Assembly (NCBI GenBank): GCA_016875915.1
Contig: VGOM01000014.1
Location: 1-50,848, forward strand
DNA length: 50,848 nt
Direction: 5' to 3'
From: Chloroflexota bacterium
GTDB lineage: Bacteria; Chloroflexota; Dehalococcoidia; UBA2247; RBG-13-53-26
Position 1 is the first letter of the stretch. Every line of letters begins with the position of its first letter. The position numbers and the translations under genes are program-made. The notes under the pieces are model-generated. The model saw only the letters and a list, made by a program, of their open reading frames with translations. It was not told the DNA's origin and searched no databases. Of this stretch, positions 1 through 8,129 are shown piece by piece.

Positions 1-1
1 C

Positions 2-493
2 CGCATAGAGACCGGCACAGTGACACTGAAGAAGGAGGAGGTCCAGCTGCCGGATATCGCCTCCAAGGTAGTGCGCCGGCTCAAGGCCACCTCCGGCAAG
101 CACGCCTTCGAGGTGAAGTTCGATGCCGACTTCCCAGTGGTCCGCGCCGATCCAGAGCGGGTGGAGGAGGTGATCACCAATCTGGTCGACAACGCCATCA
201 AATACTCACCGCAGGGCGGCAGAGTGGTCATCAGCGGGTGGGCGGAGGGAGATCAGGTAGCTGTAGCCGTGGAAGATGAGGGCCCGGGCATCCCACAGAG
301 GGATCTGGAACGCATCTTCGAGCGGTTCCGCAGGGGAGACGCCAGCCAGGTGCAGAATGTCCGGGGCGTGGGACTGGGACTGTACATCTGCCGGTCGATT
401 GTGGAGGCTCACGGCGGCCGGATCACCGCCGCCAGCGAGCCGGGCAAGGGTTCGCGCTTCACCTTCACGCTGCCTCTGACGGACAAGAGCTGA
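2..493 (+). CDS. sensor histidine kinase, C-terminal part (5' truncated by window)
   Basis: The reading frame is already open at the first codon of the window, so only about 163 C-terminal residues are visible. These form the HATPase_c ATP-binding domain: an N box ([11 protein letters not shown]), a G1 box (DEGPGIP), an F box (FERF) and a G2 box (GVGLGLYI), ending shortly after [12 protein letters not shown]. The dimerisation/phosphoacceptor His and any sensor domain lie upstream of the window. The kinase would autophosphorylate and pass phosphate to the response regulator that starts one base after its stop codon. That spacing indicates translational coupling and a cognate pair. The signal sensed cannot be inferred. 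Confidence 0.93.
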   Translation, partial: RIETGTVTLKKEEVQLPDIASKVVRRLKATSGKHAFEVKFDADFPVVRADPERVEEVITNLVDNAIKYSPQGGRVVISGWAEGDQVAVAVEDEGPGIPQRDLERIFERFRRGDASQVQNVRGVGLGLYICRSIVEAHGGRITAASEPGKGSRFTFTLPLTDKS

Positions 494-494
494 C

Positions 495-1244
495 ATGGCC
501 AGAAAGACAGTGCGAGACATGACCGTCCCGGGCAAGACCATTCTTGTCGTTGATGACGAGCCACGCATGGTGGAGTTCATCACCATGAACCTGGATCTGG
601 AGGGCTTCCGGGTGGTGGGAGCATCAGACGGCTATGAGGCTCTGGAGAGGGCAGCCAAGGAGATGCCCGATCTGGTGGTCCTGGACATCATGATGCCGCA
701 CATGGACGGATTCGAGACCCTGGAGAGACTACGGGAGACTTCACAGGTGCCGGTCATCTTCCTCAGCGCCAAGAGCGATGAAGCCGACCGCATCAGAGGG
801 CTGGACCTGGGGGCGGACGACTACATCACCAAGCCCTTCAGCACCAGGGAACTAATCTCCCGAATAAGAGCAGTGCTACGCAGAACGGAACCGGCGCCGC
901 CGGCGAGCGGATCGGACATCGTCGTTGACTCAGAGCTGAAGATAAACTTCGACCAACGGAAGGTGATCGCCCGCGGCCAGGAGATCCGCCTGAGGCCCAC
1001 AGAGTACCGTCTGCTGTATCAACTGGTCACCAACGCCGGGAAGCTGCTGACCCACGAAACCCTGCTCTCCAGGGTCTGGGGCACGGAATACCGCGACGAG
1101 GATCAGTACGTGCGCCTGTACATCACCTATCTCAGGCAGAAGATCGAGAAGGACCCCAAGAACCCGAAGTACATCCTCAGCGAGCGCGGGCTGGGCTACC
1201 GCTTCAGGGAGTTGCCGCCACAGGGACAGCAAGCACGTGGTTGA
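495..1244 (+). CDS. OmpR/PhoB-family response regulator
   Basis: 249 residues. The receiver domain has the acidic pair in ILVVDDEP (D20, D21), the phosphoacceptor Asp in VVLDIMMP (D64), the conserved Thr/Ser region (IFLSAKS) and the Lys of YITKPF. A winged-helix DNA-binding domain follows (about residues 140-240), with the family-typical LRPTEYRLL and [12 protein letters not shown]. It starts one base after the kinase stop, so the two form a two-component system. An ATG at 519 is an alternative start that would match the usual receiver N-terminus more closely; neither start has a strong Shine-Dalgarno sequence. Target genes are unknown. Confidence 0.95.
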   Translation: MARKTVRDMTVPGKTILVVDDEPRMVEFITMNLDLEGFRVVGASDGYEALERAAKEMPDLVVLDIMMPHMDGFETLERLRETSQVPVIFLSAKSDEADRIRGLDLGADDYITKPFSTRELISRIRAVLRRTEPAPPASGSDIVVDSELKINFDQRKVIARGQEIRLRPTEYRLLYQLVTNAGKLLTHETLLSRVWGTEYRDEDQYVRLYITYLRQKIEKDPKNPKYILSERGLGYRFRELPPQGQQARG

Positions 1245-1270
1245 CATGGCCGCCGTGACACACATACAAC
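1241..1270 (+). promoter_or_regulatory. sigma-70-type promoter, TTGACA-N18-TACAAC
   Basis: A perfect -35 TTGACA (1241-1246) overlaps the stop codon of the response regulator. A 4/6 -10 TACAAC (1265-1270) follows after 18 bp. It would drive the small gene at 1359. The same TTGACA-N18-TACAA arrangement occurs at 11458. Confidence 0.5.
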
Positions 1271-1358
1271 GCCTGCTCACAGCGGGATGTGACCCGCTGC
1301 AGGTCTGAGCGACCAACAGTCAGAGACTGCGGCCTGGAAGCCGGAAGGAGGCAGTAGC

Positions 1359-1667
1359 ATGGGAGAGATAGGCTGGAGCTTGAGCGACCCGATGGTTGAG
1401 AGGGTGTCGTTTTCCAGAGACGCCGCCAACTTCTGGAACGTCTCCGTCACGCTGCAGGAGGCAAGCCCCGGCAGCCTGAAGGAGAAGGTGGTCAGAGTCA
1501 AGCTGATGGACCAGACCCGAACGCATGGCACCAAGGAGGCCGGACAGATCCTCTGGCCAGCAGCCGGGTCCCGCTCCCCAGGACAGGCGGCCAGGACCAC
1601 ACTGACATTCAATACAGCCTCGGCATCGCGTCCGGACCACATGAAGGTGGAGATCGACCTGGCCTAG
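1359..1667 (+). CDS. hypothetical protein, 102 aa
   Basis: I do not recognise the family. The gene is supported by a strong Shine-Dalgarno sequence (AAGGAGG) at good spacing before the ATG, its own candidate promoter upstream, and codon use like its neighbours. The product is soluble, with no signal peptide or membrane segment. It contains alternating hydrophobic and polar stretches (NFWNVSVTLQEA, KVVRVKLMDQ, HMKVEIDLA) that suggest beta strands. A short Gly/Ala/Pro/Arg-rich stretch sits in the middle. It follows a two-component system but has its own promoter, so a functional link is only possible. Confidence 0.6.
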   Translation: MGEIGWSLSDPMVERVSFSRDAANFWNVSVTLQEASPGSLKEKVVRVKLMDQTRTHGTKEAGQILWPAAGSRSPGQAARTTLTFNTASASRPDHMKVEIDLA

Positions 1668-1800
1668 CGCAGCGCAACCGCGCCCACCGCGGACCTATGC
1701 TATCCCCTCAGGACATGGCGCTTCCAGCCACAGCCAGGCAGAGTCGCCGGAGCGAGAATGGCAAGTTCGGGATACAGGGGAGGATGCAGGACGGCTCCGC

Positions 1801-2112
1801 CTACAGCACGCGGATGAGCCAGATCAGGCCACCGAGGAGCATGGCAAAGAGGAGCAGTCCAACGTAGAAGAAGGCCGGCGGGAAGCCCAGGTCGCGGGCC
1901 TCTATGCCCAGCGGTACCAGGAGGAAGCCGGGAACGGCCAAGCCGAGCCCTCCGAAAAGGGCGCCGATACCGCCCCCGAAACCCAGGGCGGCACTCCATA
2001 TCGCCCCGGCACAGCTGCCGAGCACTCCCAGCAGGGCAGCTCCACAACCGGCCCGCTCCAGGAAATGCCGGCAGCCCGCCCGGCGCTTGTCTGCATTGCG
2101 CCTTCTGCTCAA
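1801..2112 (-). CDS. small hydrophobic membrane protein, 103 aa
   Basis: A Gly/Ala/Leu-rich product with a basic N-terminus (about 15 residues, several Arg and Lys) followed by two or three predicted membrane segments: about residues 22-40, 45-66 and 80-102. The start is TTG with a weak Shine-Dalgarno sequence (TAGGAC), so the exact start is uncertain. It is isolated from its neighbours and lies on the opposite strand to the two-component genes. A perfect 14-bp palindrome lies about 50 bp upstream. The family was not recognised. A chance frame in GC-rich DNA is possible, though the continuous hydrophobic pattern argues for a real gene. Confidence 0.45.
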   Translation of the reverse strand: MSRRRNADKRRAGCRHFLERAGCGAALLGVLGSCAGAIWSAALGFGGGIGALFGGLGLAVPGFLLVPLGIEARDLGFPPAFFYVGLLLFAMLLGGLIWLIRVL

Positions 2113-2163
2113 GTCCTACCGCCTTGCTTCAGACCGGACCTCTGTACCTCTGCCGACGAAGCA

Positions 2164-2177
2164 CCGTGCATGCACGG
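2164..2177. repeat. perfect 14-bp palindrome CCGTGCATGCACGG
   Basis: A fully self-complementary site with no loop, about 50 bp upstream of the start of the small membrane protein gene on the minus strand. It has the symmetry of a dimeric regulator operator, but no regulator is identified. GC-rich DNA yields such sites by chance occasionally. Confidence 0.35.
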
Positions 2178-2348
2178 CAGGCCAGACTCCCTTCGGTTCG
2201 CCGGCGCAGGTCCTCCGCCCATTCTATCACCGGGGAGAGTCAGACAGGCTCCGCCGGTCTGACTGATTCTCGGTGAGCAGTCCGCCGAAGCCGCTGGCTC
2301 AACCGCCTCCACGGAACGAAGCTGTCTGAGCGACCTTCGCCGGCCCCG

Positions 2349-2825
2349 CTACTCCTCCCTCAGCCAGAGGAACGCCTGATTGCCGGTGACACAGAGGGCG
2401 GTGACGATCACTCCCGCGATGAACACCCCCAGCGCGATATAGAGGAAGGCCCTCTTGCGCTCCATCCCTCTGAGGAAAGCGATCAGTGCGCCGGTCCAGC
2501 CCCCGGTGACGGGCAGCGGCACCCCAACGAAGAGGGCCAAGCCTATTCCTTCCACCTTGCTGATTCTCTCGCCCCGCCGCCTGGTGCGCTCGAAGACCCA
2601 CTTGATGATTCCGTCCAGGAACCCTATTCTGCCCAGGACGGCAATCACACGGTCAAGGAAGAGCAGGATGAAGGGGATGGGCAGGAGATTGCCCAGCACG
2701 GAGAAGAGGAAGGCATAGTACCAGGGGAAGTCATAACCGAAATAGGCTGTGGGGATGCCCGCTCGCAGTTCACCAATGGGCGTGGCTGAGATCAGCACCA
2801 CCCACAGGATCTCTCTCAGTTCCAT
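2349..2825 (-). CDS. COG2426-type small multidrug export/DedA-like membrane protein
   Basis: 158 residues when started at the ATG giving MELREILWVVLIS. The frame stays open further upstream, but only across an unrelated region. The protein has the features I associate with COG2426: an ISATPIGELRAGIPTAY segment at the N-terminus, several hydrophobic helices (FLFSVLGNLLPIPFILLFLD; GLALFVGVPLPVTGGWTGALIAFL; a C-terminal helix) and a Pro/Gly-rich re-entrant-like motif (PLPVTGGWTG). Length fits the family (about 150-170 residues). The inner membrane is the likely location. The substrate is not established for the family, and the 'multidrug export' label is historical. Confidence 0.82.
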   Translation of the reverse strand: MELREILWVVLISATPIGELRAGIPTAYFGYDFPWYYAFLFSVLGNLLPIPFILLFLDRVIAVLGRIGFLDGIIKWVFERTRRRGERISKVEGIGLALFVGVPLPVTGGWTGALIAFLRGMERKRAFLYIALGVFIAGVIVTALCVTGNQAFLWLREE

Positions 2826-3007
2826 AGTGTCCGTCTGCCGCTTGACAAACGTGGCAAGTCTAGGACTTCGCCAGTTCTCTGTCAACTTCTCAACGCGGTG
2901 GAATGAACACGGCCCCTGACACGGGTCTAGCGGAAGGACAGACTGCCGACGAGACAGCGCATGACTGCAGAGGGGAGGGCTGGCAGAACCTGAAGCAGCC
3001 CAGGCCT

Positions 3008-4516
3008 CTACGGAACCGTGGCCACGAAGCGCTTGCCATCCCGCTTGCACATCATCTGGATGGCGTACCGCCCGGTCATGGCACCGCTGGGCAGCCCACC
3101 ACCAGGCTGGACCCACTGTCCCGCCATGTAGAAGCTATCAAGGCCAGGCAAGGTCCTCTTCATATTGAGGGTCACTATCCGCGGCGTCATCAGCCAGCCT
3201 TCGTAGGTGCCCTGCCAGTTGCCAGTGTAGCGATGGAAGGTGATCGGTGTGGCCACATCCCGCATTTCCACCTGAGAAGCCAAGCCAGGGAAACGCCCGT
3301 CCAGCAGATCGACCACCGTATCGGCAATCTGGTCTTTCTCCGCCCGGTAGCGGGCCATATCCCGGCGAAGCGTCTCCCAATAGGGGAAGTTGGATTCCAT
3401 CATCACGGTGAGCAGCGTCTTCCCTGCCGGGGCCAAGGTGGGGTCGAAGTTGTGGACGCGAACGCTGAGCCATTTCCTTTCGTCACCAGCTATGGTCACC
3501 GGCTTCTCCAAGGGGAAGGCCAACCCGGAGATAATCTGCGGCAAGTCCTCAAAGGAACGATTGACTCCCAGACCGACGTAGATCAGCGGGGCGAAGATGG
3601 GGAAGTCCCGGTAGTAGCCACGAATCCTGTCATCGACGTACTTCCCGTCAAGCATGTCGAAGATAGTAGCATGGCCATCGGCAGCCGAAATCACATAGTC
3701 AGCGCGGAACTCGCTGCCGTCGCCCAGCCGGACGCCCACAGCGCGGTCGTTCTCCACCAGAATCTTGGCCACCCGGGATTTGTACTTGATCTGACCACCC
3801 AGATCGAGGTAGCGTTTCTCGATGGCCCGGGAGAGCTTCATGGAACCGCCGACGATGTAGCCGGACGTCTTCAGATGCATCGTGGCCAGTGTCATCAGGA
3901 TGAAGACGGAAGAGAACTCCGGGATCCATACCTGCTGCCAGGCTTCCCGGAGCAGGGGGTTCTTGAAGTGCAGGGCGAGATCCTTCATGGTCATGCCGCC
4001 CCACTTCCTCATGTCACCGAGATAGGGCAGCATCTTGAAGAGCAGCTTCAACCCATCGATGGGACCGTACATCTCAGGCGGCTTGTCCACAGGAAGGGAA
4101 AGGCGAGTGAGGCGCCGGACGGCCCGGGTGCACTGTCTGATGAACCGGCTGTCCTCCGGCGCCAGTTCCATCATGTGCTGTTCCAGGCGGTCGATATCGG
4201 TATACATGGTGAAGGCCTTTCCGCTGGCATCTTCGATCTGATAGAAGCGGTCCATATCCACGACCTGCTGCCCCTGCAGGGCCCCCAGTTCCATCCAGAG
4301 GGGATGCAACCCAGACATTCCCCCTCCGGGCGACGAGCCCATCAGCCAGTGCAGGCAGCTATCGACGGTATAGCCCTTGCGCTGCCAGGCGGTGCACAAT
4401 CCGCCAGGCTTGTCATGCATCTCAAAGATGGTGGTGAGATAGCCGTTCATCTGCCCATAGCAGCCCGCAGCCAGTCCACCGAAACCGGCACCGATGATGA
4501 TCACCGACTTCTCCAT
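3008..4516 (-). CDS. phytoene desaturase/carotenoid isomerase-like FAD oxidoreductase
   Basis: 502 residues from the ATG at 4516, which is preceded by GGGAGG at good spacing. The frame is open 64 codons further upstream, but that part has no family character. The N-terminal dinucleotide-binding motif IIIGAGFGGLAAG is followed by an FAD-contacting segment (FEMHDKPGGLCTAW). The C-terminal flavin-proximal motif GQWVQPGGGLPSG is typical of the CrtI/CrtISO/RetSat family. No phytoene synthase or other carotenoid gene is in the window. A desaturase, isomerase or saturase acting on an isoprenoid is therefore likely, but the substrate is open. It is transcribed away from the AbrB-like/arsM pair. Confidence 0.85.
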   Translation of the reverse strand: MEKSVIIIGAGFGGLAAGCYGQMNGYLTTIFEMHDKPGGLCTAWQRKGYTVDSCLHWLMGSSPGGGMSGLHPLWMELGALQGQQVVDMDRFYQIEDASGKAFTMYTDIDRLEQHMMELAPEDSRFIRQCTRAVRRLTRLSLPVDKPPEMYGPIDGLKLLFKMLPYLGDMRKWGGMTMKDLALHFKNPLLREAWQQVWIPEFSSVFILMTLATMHLKTSGYIVGGSMKLSRAIEKRYLDLGGQIKYKSRVAKILVENDRAVGVRLGDGSEFRADYVISAADGHATIFDMLDGKYVDDRIRGYYRDFPIFAPLIYVGLGVNRSFEDLPQIISGLAFPLEKPVTIAGDERKWLSVRVHNFDPTLAPAGKTLLTVMMESNFPYWETLRRDMARYRAEKDQIADTVVDLLDGRFPGLASQVEMRDVATPITFHRYTGNWQGTYEGWLMTPRIVTLNMKRTLPGLDSFYMAGQWVQPGGGLPSGAMTGRYAIQMMCKRDGKRFVATVP

Positions 4517-4618
4517 GGCCCCTCCCTTCTCCCGTAGGAGTCTCCGGCAGTTCCACAAACGAGCGCCGTGAAGACACAGGGATTCTACCACGGCGGTCGA
4601 GGCTACCACCATCCCGAC

Positions 4619-4647
4619 TTGACAAAGCCAATAATTCAGAATATGCT
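4619..4647 (+). promoter_or_regulatory. promoter of the AbrB-like/arsM pair, TTGACA-N17-TATGCT
   Basis: A perfect -35 TTGACA (4619-4624) and a -10 TATGCT (4642-4647) are separated by exactly 17 bp in an AT-rich pocket between divergent genes. The -10 runs into the palindrome at 4646-4657, a position where a bound repressor would block RNA polymerase. Confidence 0.65.
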
Positions 4648-4657
4648 GATATATCAG
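4646..4657. promoter_or_regulatory. perfect 12-bp palindrome CTGATATATCAG, putative operator
   Basis: A fully symmetric AT-rich site overlapping the end of the -10 box and the expected transcription start of the AbrB-like/arsM promoter. ArsR-family repressors bind AT-rich dyads at such positions, but no arsR gene is visible in the window. The AbrB-like protein encoded next could itself be the ligand. This is inference from position and symmetry. Confidence 0.45.
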
Positions 4658-4711
4658 TGAGTCCTTGATGCAGTCTCCACGAAGCTGGGGCACAGGAGGT
4701 GAAGACATCCG

Positions 4712-4984
4712 ATGAAGGGGGCAAGAGAAGCGGCCTGCACACCACTGGGGGACGGCACGATGAGTTGCTGCAGCGTTGAGGCGGTGGTCAACATCGACGA
4801 GAGAGGGCAGATGGTCCTGCCGAAGGAGATCCGGGACAAGGCTGGCATCAAGGCCGGCGACAAACTGGCTGTTGTGGCCATGCAGCAGCAGGGGCAGGTG
4901 TGCTGCATCTCTCTGATACGGGTGGAGGCGCTCACGGGCATGGTGAAGAGCGTGCTGGGACCGGTGATGAAGGAGATCTTCTAG
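4712..4984 (+). CDS. AbrB/MazE-type protein with N-terminal CC motif (HgcAB-associated-like)
   Basis: A SpoVT/AbrB swapped-hairpin core (VVNIDERGQMVLPKEIRDKAGI, about residues 25-47) follows a vicinal Cys pair (MSCCSVEA). A second Cys pair sits at QVCCISL, and the C-terminus is LGPVMKEIF. From memory this combination resembles the small protein annotated as HgcAB-associated, often found beside arsM. No hgcA or hgcB is in the window. Two starts are possible: ATG 4712 (AGGAGG, slightly long spacing) and ATG 4760, which begins MSCCSVEA and may be the true start. The four cysteines suggest metal or metalloid binding. arsM follows after 20 bases with its own ribosome site, implying one operon. Confidence 0.78.
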   Translation: MKGAREAACTPLGDGTMSCCSVEAVVNIDERGQMVLPKEIRDKAGIKAGDKLAVVAMQQQGQVCCISLIRVEALTGMVKSVLGPVMKEIF

Positions 4985-5004
4985 AACGAAGGAGGTTTGT
5001 TGAA

Positions 5005-5871
5005 ATGAAGGAAGAAGAGATCAAGAAGGCGGTGAGGGAGGGGTATGCCAGGACGGTCAAGACGGGCAACTCCTGTTGTGGAGCGGTGACTTCCTGCTGC
5101 GGCCAGGTCAGCATGGCGGAGAGCATCAGCCGGAGCATCGGCTATGCCGATGAAGACCTGGCGTCGGTCCCGGAGGGAGCCAACCTGGGGCTTGGCTGCG
5201 GCAATCCCATCGCCCTGGCTTCGCTGAAGGAGGGCGAGGTGGTCCTGGACCTGGGGTCGGGGGCGGGATTCGACTGCTTCCTGGCCGCCAACAGGGTGGG
5301 CAAGACGGGCAGGGTCATCGGAGTAGACATGACGCCGGAGATGCTCGATGCAGCCAGAAGGAACGCCCGGCAGGGAGGCCAGGCCAACGTGGAGTTCCGG
5401 CTGGGGGAGCTGGAGAACCTGCCGGCGGCCGACAATTCCGTGGATGTGGTCATATCCAACTGCGTGATCAACCTGGTGCTCGACAAGAGCCGAGCCTTCG
5501 GAGAAGCCTACCGCGTGCTGAAACCAGGGGGCAGGCTAATGATCTCCGACCTGGTCCTGCTGAAGGAGCTGCCGGAGGGCATCAAGAACTCCATTGCGGC
5601 ATATGTGGGCTGTCTCTCCGGGGCCAGCCTGCGGGACGAGTATCTCGCCCTGATCAGGGCGGCGGGGTTTGAGGACGTGGGCATCGTCGATGAAGCGTCG
5701 TTCCCCGTGGACCTGATGGCCAACGATCCCAGCGCCGCGGCTGTCCTGGGCGATCAGCAGACGACCGCGGAGTCGCTGGCGGACATAGCCGGCTCGGTGG
5801 TCAGCGTGAAGGTCCAGGGACGAAAGCCCAAGAAGCCGGGCACAAAGGGCGGCCAGAGCAGCCGCCGCTAG
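5005..5871 (+). CDS. arsM: arsenite S-adenosylmethionine methyltransferase
   Basis: 288 residues from the ATG at 5005, with AAGGAGG about 10 bases upstream; the earlier in-frame codons belong to the preceding gene's sequence. It has a class I SAM-methyltransferase fold with LDLGSGAGFD (residues 81-90). All four cysteine contexts of As(III) methyltransferases are present: vicinal CC near residues 24-32, C65 in GLGCGNP, C153 in SNCVINL and C203 in GCLSGA. It would methylate trivalent arsenic in the cytoplasm, giving mono-, di- or trimethylated products. The C-terminal tail is Lys/Gly-rich and likely disordered. Its TAG stop overlaps the TAG of the convergent MFS gene within a shared CTAG. Confidence 0.95.
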   Translation: MKEEEIKKAVREGYARTVKTGNSCCGAVTSCCGQVSMAESISRSIGYADEDLASVPEGANLGLGCGNPIALASLKEGEVVLDLGSGAGFDCFLAANRVGKTGRVIGVDMTPEMLDAARRNARQGGQANVEFRLGELENLPAADNSVDVVISNCVINLVLDKSRAFGEAYRVLKPGGRLMISDLVLLKELPEGIKNSIAAYVGCLSGASLRDEYLALIRAAGFEDVGIVDEASFPVDLMANDPSAAAVLGDQQTTAESLADIAGSVVSVKVQGRKPKKPGTKGGQSSRR

Positions 5872-7019
5872 CCTCGCAGGCGTATCCTCGATCCGAGAAT
5901 GAAGGCCAGGCCGGCCAGTGCCGCCACGCTGAAGATCGAGGCATAGAAGCCATCGGTGACGTCGATCAGGAAGCCGAACAGCACCGGCATGACCAGGGGG
6001 CCGACGTTGCCCAGCGCTGAGGTCAGGCCGACGACGCTGCCCGCAGCGGGCGAAAGCCGCTCATGCCTCGCAGGCATGGTCAGGCTGATTGTCAGCACTC
6101 CGATGGTGGCGAACCCAGCCAGGAAGATACAGACAAGAAGCAGAGGGAAGGGGGCGTAGCTGATACCCACAATCGATGCCGCGGCCAGGACTCCGCAAAC
6201 AGCGACGATGGTGCTGTTGTTGCCGGCCCTGTCGGAGAGGGTTCCCACCACCGGGCCGGCGATGAAGAAGCCCAAGGGCAGCAGCGAGGCCAACGCCTTG
6301 TCGAGATCTTTCATCTCCAGCACCCTGGGCAGCCAGGTGGCCAGGGTGTCGTAGCTGCCCATGGCAGCCATCATGAACAGGAGCAGGACCCAGACGTACT
6401 TGTCCCGGAGCAGCCGGCCAAGGCCCAGCAGCGGCACGCCGGAGTCACCGCTGCCACGGCTCCTGGCCAGGGGGAACCACAGCAGGCAGACCAGTGCGGC
6501 CAGGCCGCTGTAGGCCAGCAGCACCTCCCTCCACTCCATGACCTTCAACAGCTGCGGCGTCAGCGCCAGGGCCGTGGCGTTGCCGGCGGCGAAGCCGGAG
6601 ACGTAGATGCCGGTGGACAGCCCGGGCCGGCCGGTGGCCCACTCCTTCACGATGAGGGGCAGACAGGGGAGAACCATGGCCAGACTCACCCCGAGAAGGA
6701 ACTGGCTCACCAGCAGAACAGCATACCCGGGCGAGAAGGCCCTGAGCACAGCGAAGCCCACCGCCAGGGGCAGGGCGATACGGAAGGAGTTGAGATAGCC
6801 TATTCTGTCACCCACCAGACCCCAGGGTATGCGGAAGATAACCAGGCTGATCATGGCTGCCGCGAAGATGAAGCCGAAGTCGGCGTGCGACAGCTCCATC
6901 TCATCCATGATGACGGTGACCATGGGAGCGGTGCAGAAGAGCAACAGGTGAAGCATGAAGGCGATGGCGAAGGAGAACGAGACCATCACCACCGCGTGGC
7001 TTCTCTTGTGGTCACTCAA
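5868..7019 (-). CDS. MFS transporter
   Basis: 383 residues with about 12 hydrophobic segments. MFS hallmarks include the loop 2-3 region IPWGLVGDRIGYLNSFR (GxxxDRxG type) and a second-half equivalent (GTLSDRAGN). It resembles the NarK/CynX-like branch of the superfamily, though the substrate cannot be read from sequence. The assigned start is TTG (7017-7019) behind a weak purine-rich site. An ATG at 6984-6986, giving MVSFSFAIAF, would fit the first helix well. The gene converges with arsM and shares its stop region, so arsenic-compound export is conceivable but has no direct support. Confidence 0.88.
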   Translation of the reverse strand: MSDHKRSHAVVMVSFSFAIAFMLHLLLFCTAPMVTVIMDEMELSHADFGFIFAAAMISLVIFRIPWGLVGDRIGYLNSFRIALPLAVGFAVLRAFSPGYAVLLVSQFLLGVSLAMVLPCLPLIVKEWATGRPGLSTGIYVSGFAAGNATALALTPQLLKVMEWREVLLAYSGLAALVCLLWFPLARSRGSGDSGVPLLGLGRLLRDKYVWVLLLFMMAAMGSYDTLATWLPRVLEMKDLDKALASLLPLGFFIAGPVVGTLSDRAGNNSTIVAVCGVLAAASIVGISYAPFPLLLVCIFLAGFATIGVLTISLTMPARHERLSPAAGSVVGLTSALGNVGPLVMPVLFGFLIDVTDGFYASIFSVAALAGLAFILGSRIRLRG

Positions 7020-7288
7020 AGCGTCTGCTCTTCTCTAGCGGGGCGGGCAATTCCGGCAGCCAGTGAGACCATAGGTTAGCAGGTAGGCGAGGCGGAGGCC
7101 AGCCGAGCGTCCTCCTACAGGGCAGGAAACCACCGGGACAGGGCCTGCCATGAGGCGCGCGCAGCGAAGGCTGCAGCAGCGACGCTATCCCGCAGTGACT
7201 TCATCCCGACCAGACCGGAAGCCGGAGCCACCGGCGGGGGCGGCCGGCCGCGCGGGGCAGGAACAGCAGATGGTTCGAGCGGACCCGG

Positions 7289-7963
7289 CTACTCCTGCTC
7301 GAAGACCCCCTTCCAGACAAGGGCGGCCACGATGGCGCCGACCAGGGGGGCGACGATGAACAGCCACAGCTCGCTGAGGGCGTCACCACCGACGAAGACC
7401 GCGGGTCCCAGACTCCTGGCGGGATTGACCGAGGTCCCGGTTATGGGAATGCCCACCAGGTGGATCAGGGTCAGCGCCAGCCCGATGGATATGCCAGCGA
7501 ATCCGGCGGGGGCGGACTTGTGGGTCGAGCCGAATATGACGAAGAGGAATATGGCGGTGAACACCGCCTCAAAGAGGAAACAGGCTCCCAGGGTGTACCC
7601 AGGCGAGCCATCACCATAGCCGTTCTGGCCCAGGCCAACTTCGTCCAGGGAATAGCCGTCCAGACCAGAAGCGATGGCCCACAGCACCGCCGCAGCGATG
7701 ATGGCGCCGATGCACTGGGCAACGATGTAGAATACGGCGTCTTTGGATTTGACCTTGCCGGCGACCAGCATGGCCACGGTAATGGCGGGGTTGATGTGGC
7801 AACCCGACACCCTGCCTATGGCATAGACCATGATCAGCACCGTCAATCCGAAGGCAACGGCGACGCCCGCAGTGCCGATGTACTCCCCGGCGATCACGGC
7901 GCTCCCGCAGCCCCCGATGACCAGGACGAAGGTCCCGATCAGCTCAGCCAAGTACTTCTTCAC
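7289..7963 (-). CDS. aqpZ: aquaporin Z
   Basis: 224 residues, six membrane helices, and both half-helix NPA motifs: INPAIT (N58-P59-A60) and VNPARS (N180-P181-A182). The selectivity-filter positions read Phe38, His168, Thr177 and Arg183, the combination of water-selective AqpZ channels rather than the glycerol-facilitator one. The start is GTG with AAGGAGG ten bases upstream. Its promoter (TGG-TATAAT on the minus strand) lies back to back with that of the thiamine-diphosphate enzyme gene. The protein allows osmotic water flow across the cytoplasmic membrane. Confidence 0.95.
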   Translation of the reverse strand: MKKYLAELIGTFVLVIGGCGSAVIAGEYIGTAGVAVAFGLTVLIMVYAIGRVSGCHINPAITVAMLVAGKVKSKDAVFYIVAQCIGAIIAAAVLWAIASGLDGYSLDEVGLGQNGYGDGSPGYTLGACFLFEAVFTAIFLFVIFGSTHKSAPAGFAGISIGLALTLIHLVGIPITGTSVNPARSLGPAVFVGGDALSELWLFIVAPLVGAIVAALVWKGVFEQE

Positions 7964-8061
7964 GACCTCTTTCCCTCCTTTCGCGCTTCATCTGCCGCAG
8001 CGGGCGAGCCGCGGGACGGCGCCATTCCGTACCCCCGCTCGCGCCTGCTCGCGCTGGCCAG

Positions 8062-8070
8062 ATTATACCA
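8062..8070 (-). promoter_or_regulatory. extended -10 promoter of aqpZ (TGG-TATAAT)
   Basis: On the minus strand the sequence reads TGGTATAAT, a perfect -10 with the TGn extension. No good -35 lies at 17-18 bp. Transcription would start about 95 bases upstream of the aqpZ GTG. Confidence 0.6.
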
Positions 8071-8106
8071 GATGAAATCAAGAGGCAGCCTACGGTCAAG
8101 AAGAAG

Positions 8107-8120
8107 GTGCCTCCAGGCAC
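8107..8120. promoter_or_regulatory. inverted repeat GTGCCT-CC-AGGCAC between divergent promoters
   Basis: Perfect 6-bp arms with a 2-bp centre. The site covers the -35 region of the plus-strand promoter and lies upstream of the aqpZ promoter, so one regulator bound here could influence both. No regulator is known. Confidence 0.4.
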
Positions 8121-8129
8121 GACGGGGTG

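Noticed and set aside
2903-4537. 544-codon plus-strand frame
   Set aside because: It is the antisense shadow of the FAD oxidoreductase. It is rich in His, Gly and Arg and lacks a ribosome site and any family motif.
4712-5871. Complete mercury-methylation locus (hgcABC)
   Set aside because: Only the small AbrB-like protein resembles that system. The HgcA corrinoid protein and HgcB ferredoxin are absent from the window.
7118-7152. Cobalamin riboswitch-like string (GGGCAGGAAACCACCGGGACAGGGCCTGCC)
   Set aside because: It resembles a B12 box only superficially. It does not precede a B12-related gene on the right strand, and the remaining conserved elements were not found.
7270-7300. tRNA T-arm-like GGTTCGAGC
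   Set aside because: No acceptor stem or anticodon arm can be drawn around it. It lies at the 3' end of aqpZ.
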